Shown here one piece after another: positions 60,647 to 63,874 of a stretch of 63,874 nucleotides of DNA. The notes under the pieces were generated by a model. The model had not been told where the DNA came from, did no database searches, and saw only the letters and a list, made by a program, of their open reading frames with translations. The position numbers and the translations under genes are program-made. How positions within the stretch are numbered: the stretch's first letter is position 1; each line of letters opens with the position of its first letter. Source of the stretch: JBOICV01 sp050740255 (GTDB lineage: Bacteria; Pseudomonadota; Gammaproteobacteria; Nevskiales; JBOICV01); assembly GCA_050740255.1 (NCBI GenBank), contig JBOICV010000110.1:1-63874 (forward strand), read 5' to 3'.

Positions 60647-61438
60647 ATGGCGGCACATGATAGCCCATCCCGATCGACACCTCAGCGCGGAGTTGCGCTG
60701 ATAACGGGCGCCGCGCGGCGCATCGGCGCCGCTATCGCGCGCGAGCTGCACGCGGCCGGCATGAACGTGGTGGTTCACTACCGCAGCTCTGGCGCCGCTG
60801 CGCGCAAGCTGGCGGACAACTTGAATGCGTTACGCGCCGATTCAGCCTGTACGCTGCGCGCCAATTTGCTGGACATCGCCCATTTGCCGAAGGTAATCGA
60901 GGAGACGCTCGGACATTGGGGCCGCCTCGACGCATTGGTCAACAACGCCTCGACTTTTTATGCGACGCCCCTGGGCAAAATTGATGAGGCCGCGTGGGAC
61001 GATCTGGCCGGCAGCAATCTCAAAGCGCCCTTGTTTCTGAGTCAGGCGGCGGCGACGGAGCTCCGGCGCAATCGCGGTTGCATCGTGAACCTGGTGGACA
61101 CCCATCGCGACCATCCGCTGCATGGCTATTCCTTGTATTGCGCCGCGAAGGCGGGACTCGTCACGCTGACTCGCGCGCTGGCCCTGGAGCTCGCTCCCGA
61201 TGTGCGGGTGAACGCGGTGGCGCCGGGAACGATCTTGTGGGCCGAAGGTAAAGCGCCCGACGCCGTCACCCAAGGCAAGTTGATCGGCGAGATTCCACTG
61301 GCGCGCCTGGGTGAGCCTGAAGAGATCGCGCGAGCGGTTCGTTTTCTGGTGAGTCCCGATGCCGCCTACATCACGGGGCAGGTGATCGCTATCGATGGCG
61401 GACTAAGCATAGGCGTCCGGCCGACCGAAGACGTTTAG
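60647..61438 (+). CDS. FolM-like pteridine reductase (SDR)
   Basis: A 263-residue SDR with ALITGAARRIGAAIA, where the TGxxxRxG form is a mark of pteridine reductases, VVVHYRSSG for NADPH selection, NNAST, and LYCAAKAGLVTL with Tyr-x-x-x-Lys. It likely reduces dihydromonapterin or dihydrofolate-type pterins. It converges with folK-folB, which supports a folate or pterin role. Confidence 0.85.
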   Translation: MAAHDSPSRSTPQRGVALITGAARRIGAAIARELHAAGMNVVVHYRSSGAAARKLADNLNALRADSACTLRANLLDIAHLPKVIEETLGHWGRLDALVNNASTFYATPLGKIDEAAWDDLAGSNLKAPLFLSQAAATELRRNRGCIVNLVDTHRDHPLHGYSLYCAAKAGLVTLTRALALELAPDVRVNAVAPGTILWAEGKAPDAVTQGKLIGEIPLARLGEPEEIARAVRFLVSPDAAYITGQVIAIDGGLSIGVRPTEDV

Positions 61439-61440
61439 GC

Positions 61441-61929
61441 TTAGCCGAGCGGGTAGGGAAAGCGGTGCAGACTGCGGTGTTGGCCGCCGAGCTTGTCCCA
61501 AAGATCTTCAAATGTTAAACCCAGGCTCGGATGCGTCATGGTTGCCGCCAGATCCACCAGCGGACGCAACATATAAGGCCGTCGCACCAGCTCAGGATGC
61601 GGCAGCTTCAGCGGACCATCTTCCACGACCGCATTGCCGACCAGGAGCAAATCCAGATCCAGCGGACAGCTAGCGGTCTGGATGCTGCGGTCGCGGCCGC
61701 AGATTCGCTCGACATCGCGCAGCTCGGCCAGGAGTTGGCCAGCCGGCAGAATGGATTCGAAGGAGACCACCAGATTCACATAGGGCGCCGCACCGCCGTT
61801 GGTATCCGCTGACTCGTAGGCGGCAGAGACACGCAGTTCACCGTAACGGGTGCGCAAATGCTGCAAGGCCTCGCGGATATTGGCCGGCGCATTCTGATTG
61901 CTGCCCACTGCGACATAGGCTTCGCTCAT
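61441..61929 (-). CDS. folK: Hydroxymethyl-dihydropterin pyrophosphokinase FolK
   Basis: A 162-residue enzyme with the N-terminal AYVAVGSNQNAPANIREAL and the signature CPLDLDLLLVGN with a later LPHPELVRRPYMLRPL. It transfers pyrophosphate to 6-hydroxymethyl-dihydropterin in folate synthesis. ATG 61929 overlaps the folB stop; the longer frame lies in folB. Confidence 0.94.
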   Translation of the reverse strand: MSEAYVAVGSNQNAPANIREALQHLRTRYGELRVSAAYESADTNGGAAPYVNLVVSFESILPAGQLLAELRDVERICGRDRSIQTASCPLDLDLLLVGNAVVEDGPLKLPHPELVRRPYMLRPLVDLAATMTHPSLGLTFEDLWDKLGGQHRSLHRFPYPLG

Positions 61930-62288
61930 GTGTAGTCCTTCGCGCTGCGTTCGATACGCACCCCGACCCGCGCCTGTTTCTGCAGAATGCCCGGCTTGCT
62001 GATCGAGAGCCGGACACGGCTGGCGCGGCACTCAGTCACCAGCAGTTTAGCCACCGCATCGGCCAGGGTCTCGACGAGCTGGTACTCGCTGGCCTCGACC
62101 AATGCGATGACGCGCTTGGCGAGCTTCCAGTAGTCGAGCGCGTCCGCCAGATTGTCCTGCGCCGCCGCTGGCCGGGCGTCGTAATCCACCTCCAGATCGA
62201 GGCTGAGCGTCTGCCGGATGCGGCGTTCCCATTGATTCACGCCGATCACGGTCTCGGCGCGCAGGTCGTGCAGGAACAGCGTATCCAT
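61926..62288 (-). CDS. folB: Dihydroneopterin aldolase FolB
   Basis: A 120-residue enzyme (LFLHDLRAETVIGVNQWERR, then a VETLADAVAKLLV segment with the catalytic Glu). It acts one step before FolK and is translated in overlap with it. It ends the minus-strand group tsaD-folB-folK; plsY, found between folB and tsaD in E. coli, is absent here. Confidence 0.93.
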   Translation of the reverse strand: MDTLFLHDLRAETVIGVNQWERRIRQTLSLDLEVDYDARPAAAQDNLADALDYWKLAKRVIALVEASEYQLVETLADAVAKLLVTECRASRVRLSISKPGILQKQARVGVRIERSAKDYT

Positions 62289-62302
62289 AACGTAGAGGTT
62301 TC

Positions 62303-63322
62303 CTACGCGGCGACCGGCCGCAACTCGTCCAGCGGCCAGCGGGCGCGGGCCGCGATCGTCAACGGCGGCTGCTGGCCTTCCGCCAGGCGTAGGCTACCCA
62401 CATAAGCAATCATTGCGGCATTGTCGGTGCAGAACTCCGGTCGCGGATAGTACAGCTCAATGCCGGGCAGCCGCGCCAGCCGCTCGCGCAAGCGGCGGTT
62501 GGCGCCCACGCCACCCGCGACCACCAGGTTGTTGGCGCCGGTGCGCGCCAGCGCCAGCGCCGATTTCTGCGTCAGGCTTTCGACCACCGTGTCCTCGAAA
62601 TCGCGGGCGAAATCGGCGCGGGTCTGCGGGTCATCGCCGGCTTTTCTCAAGGCCAGCAAGGCCGCGGTTTTCAGGCCGCTGAAGCTGAAATCCAGCGTAT
62701 CGCGCCCGGCCAGCGGCCGTGGCAGTTTGAAGCGTCCGGGCCGGCCTTGTTCCGCCAGTTTCGCCAGCGCGGCGCCACCGGGGTAACCCAGACCAAGCAG
62801 CTTGGCGGTCTTGTCGAAAGCTTCGCCGGCCGCATCGTCCAGGGTCTCGCCGAGAATCCGGTAGAGGCCGACCCCGCGCACCTCCACTAGCAGGGTGTGA
62901 CCGCCGGACACGAGCAGTGCGATGAAGGGAAAATCGGGCCGGCGCGACTCGAGCATCGGCGCCAGCAAATGGCCTTCCATGTGGTGCACCGGAATCACCG
63001 GCCGCCGCCAACCCGCGGCCAGCCCACAGGCCACACTGGCGCCGACCAACAGGGCGCCGAGCAGCCCCGGCCCGGCGGTATAGGCCACGCCGTCCAGTTG
63101 CGAGCCCTCAAGCCCCGTCTGGGCCAATGCGTCGCGCACCATGGGGGCGAGCTTGCGGATGTGATCGCGCGAGGCTAGCTCCGGCACCACGCCACCGTGC
63201 GCCGCATGGGTTTCGATCTGGCTATGCAGCAAGTCAACCAGCAGGCCGCGCTCGCTATCGTAGATCGCGACCCCGGTTTCGTCGCAGGAAGTCTCGATGC
63301 CCAATACGCAGGTGCTGATCAT
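62303..63322 (-). CDS. tsaD: tRNA t6A37 threonylcarbamoyltransferase subunit TsaD
   Basis: A 339-residue ASKHA-fold protein with VLGIETSCDETGVAIYD at the N-terminus, the metal ligands in HHMEGHLL, and VSGGHTLLV. It works with TsaB, TsaE and TsaC (encoded at 46494-47048) to modify tRNAs. It diverges from rpsU, as in most Gammaproteobacteria. Confidence 0.96.
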   Translation of the reverse strand: MISTCVLGIETSCDETGVAIYDSERGLLVDLLHSQIETHAAHGGVVPELASRDHIRKLAPMVRDALAQTGLEGSQLDGVAYTAGPGLLGALLVGASVACGLAAGWRRPVIPVHHMEGHLLAPMLESRRPDFPFIALLVSGGHTLLVEVRGVGLYRILGETLDDAAGEAFDKTAKLLGLGYPGGAALAKLAEQGRPGRFKLPRPLAGRDTLDFSFSGLKTAALLALRKAGDDPQTRADFARDFEDTVVESLTQKSALALARTGANNLVVAGGVGANRRLRERLARLPGIELYYPRPEFCTDNAAMIAYVGSLRLAEGQQPPLTIAARARWPLDELRPVAA

Positions 63323-63367
63323 GACCGCGTCATTTTACCGGCACAGGAGGCGCCGACCTTCAAGGTA

Positions 63368-63506
63368 GTGTCTCAGTTTGCCGCTGGATTCCCCGAGTTC
63401 GTCATTCCGGCGGAGGCCGGAATCCAGTCTTTTCAAGCTCATGGACACCGGCCGGAGTTTATCCTGAGCAAAGTCGAAGGGCCGGTGTGACGGCAAACTG
63501 GGACAT
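63368..63506. mobile_element. 139-bp MITE-like element, copy 2
   Basis: Left end GTGTCTCAGTTTGCC (63368-63382) is identical to copy 1; the right end GGCAAACTGGGACAT (63492-63506) differs at two positions. The interior matches copy 1 in reverse complement, with part of it missing. It lies between the divergent tsaD and rpsU, upstream of the rpsU promoter. Confidence 0.72.
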
Positions 63507-63525
63507 CATCACCTTCAACTCTTCT

Positions 63526-63554
63526 TTGCAATGTGCAGGACGAGCCGGTAGAAT
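63526..63554 (+). promoter_or_regulatory. Candidate rpsU promoter
   Basis: TTGCAA (63526-63531) and TAGAAT (63549-63554) are separated by exactly 17 bp, close to the sigma-70 consensus. The predicted start near 63561 gives a leader of about 49 nt before rpsU. Confidence 0.65.
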
Positions 63555-63568
63555 TCCGGCCCTTTCCG

Positions 63569-63594
63569 CGGGCTTCGGCCCGTATTTTTGTTTT
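63569..63594 (+). terminator. Terminator-like hairpin in the rpsU leader
   Basis: CGGGC-TTCG-GCCCG with a UUCG-type loop is followed by TATTTTTGTTTT. It lies between the candidate promoter and the rpsU start, so it could act as an attenuator. It might instead end transcripts coming from upstream. Confidence 0.55.
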
Positions 63595-63609
63595 GAGAGA
63601 TGAGGCGAC

Positions 63610-63825
63610 ATGCCTAGCGTCAAAGTCAAGGACAACGAGCCGTTCGAAGTAGCCCTGCGCCGTTTCAAGCGCAGTTGCGAGAAAGCCGGCGTGCTGCCGG
63701 AACTGCGCAAGCGTGAATTCTTCGAAAAGCCAAGCGTCATCAACAAGCGCAAGCGCGCCGCTGCGGTCAAGCGGCAGTACAAGAAAGTCTCACGCGAAGC
63801 GATTCGCCGTACGCGCCTCTACTAG
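63610..63825 (+). CDS. rpsU: 30S ribosomal protein S21
   Basis: A 71-residue bS21 protein: PSVKVKDNEPFEVALRRFKR, then KAGVLPELRKREF and the basic C-terminus VSREAIRRTRLY. GAGG lies before the ATG. In Gammaproteobacteria dnaG and rpoD usually follow; they would lie beyond the right edge. Confidence 0.97.
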   Translation: MPSVKVKDNEPFEVALRRFKRSCEKAGVLPELRKREFFEKPSVINKRKRAAAVKRQYKKVSREAIRRTRLY

Positions 63826-63841
63826 GCGCTCGCTTTTTATT

Positions 63842-63866
63842 GTGTAGGAGCGGCTTTAGCCGCGAC
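63842..63866. repeat. Family C palindrome, partial, at the right edge
   Basis: TGTAGGAGCGGCTTTAGCCGCGA, the same unit as at 49143, begins 16 bp after the rpsU stop and is cut by the window end. Confidence 0.7.
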
Positions 63867-63874
63867 TATTGCCG

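Overview
The window is about 64 kb of high-GC bacterial chromosome with densely packed genes and no phage, plasmid, IS transposase, rRNA, tRNA or CRISPR array that I can see. The housekeeping order points to Gammaproteobacteria: def-fmt-rsmB-trkA-trkH diverges from a LysM gene-dprA-smg-topA-purE-tsaC-hemF run, and the right end has cca, uppP, folB, tsaD and rpsU. GspA/GspB, a TonB-dependent BtuB and UppP fit a Gram-negative. The mix of a Baeyer-Villiger-type monooxygenase cluster, wax-ester/DGAT, acyl-CoA dehydrogenase and many short palindromic repeats suggests an environmental lineage near Nevskiales/Steroidobacterales. That placement is inference, not proof.

Left (1-7.3 kb): a minus-strand catabolic cluster (flavin monooxygenase fragment, PF10118-type di-iron hydrolase, SDR, lipoprotein esterase, Baeyer-Villiger-like monooxygenase) diverges from a TetR regulator. 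The shared gap holds two copies of the palindrome TGACA-N8-TGTCA. A one-TM protein and a class II aldolase follow.

7.3-20 kb: a complete tripartite exporter (TolC-like, MacA-like, MacB split into ATPase and permease) behind a patatin; then SDR, methyltransferase, SlyD-type FKBP, quinone-reductase-like MDR, two membrane proteins, a secreted metzincin and a membrane class III nucleotide cyclase.

20-29 kb: a cobalamin riboswitch leads btuB-btuF-btuC-btuD. Next are a copper-radical-oxidase-like lipoprotein and a secreted protein built of two internal repeats. A PduO-type cobalamin adenosyltransferase lies at the end of the opposing gspA-gspB operon, so B12 uptake and activation flank the oxidase pair.

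29-42.5 kb: gspA-gspB, a chromosomal ParM-like actin with no visible partner, a glycine-zipper protein, a PepSY-like protein with a response regulator but no kinase, TrkH/TrkA, and RsmB/Fmt/Def.

42.5-64 kb: topA, purE, tsaC, hemF, oxyR, an acyl-CoA dehydrogenase, WS/DGAT, two lytic transglycosylases, Sat and a TauE-like exporter, an NDUFA9-like protein, Cca, UppP, a folate group (FolM-like reductase, FolK, FolB), TsaD and RpsU.

Small repeats are the most unusual feature. They occupy several convergent gaps, provide an in-frame peptide inside BtuF, the C-terminus of OxyR and the stop of Sat, and include two copies of a MITE-like element with 15-bp terminal inverted repeats. The largest gene-free stretches are 50339-50908, which is nearly all repeats, and 19898-20308, which holds the riboswitch.
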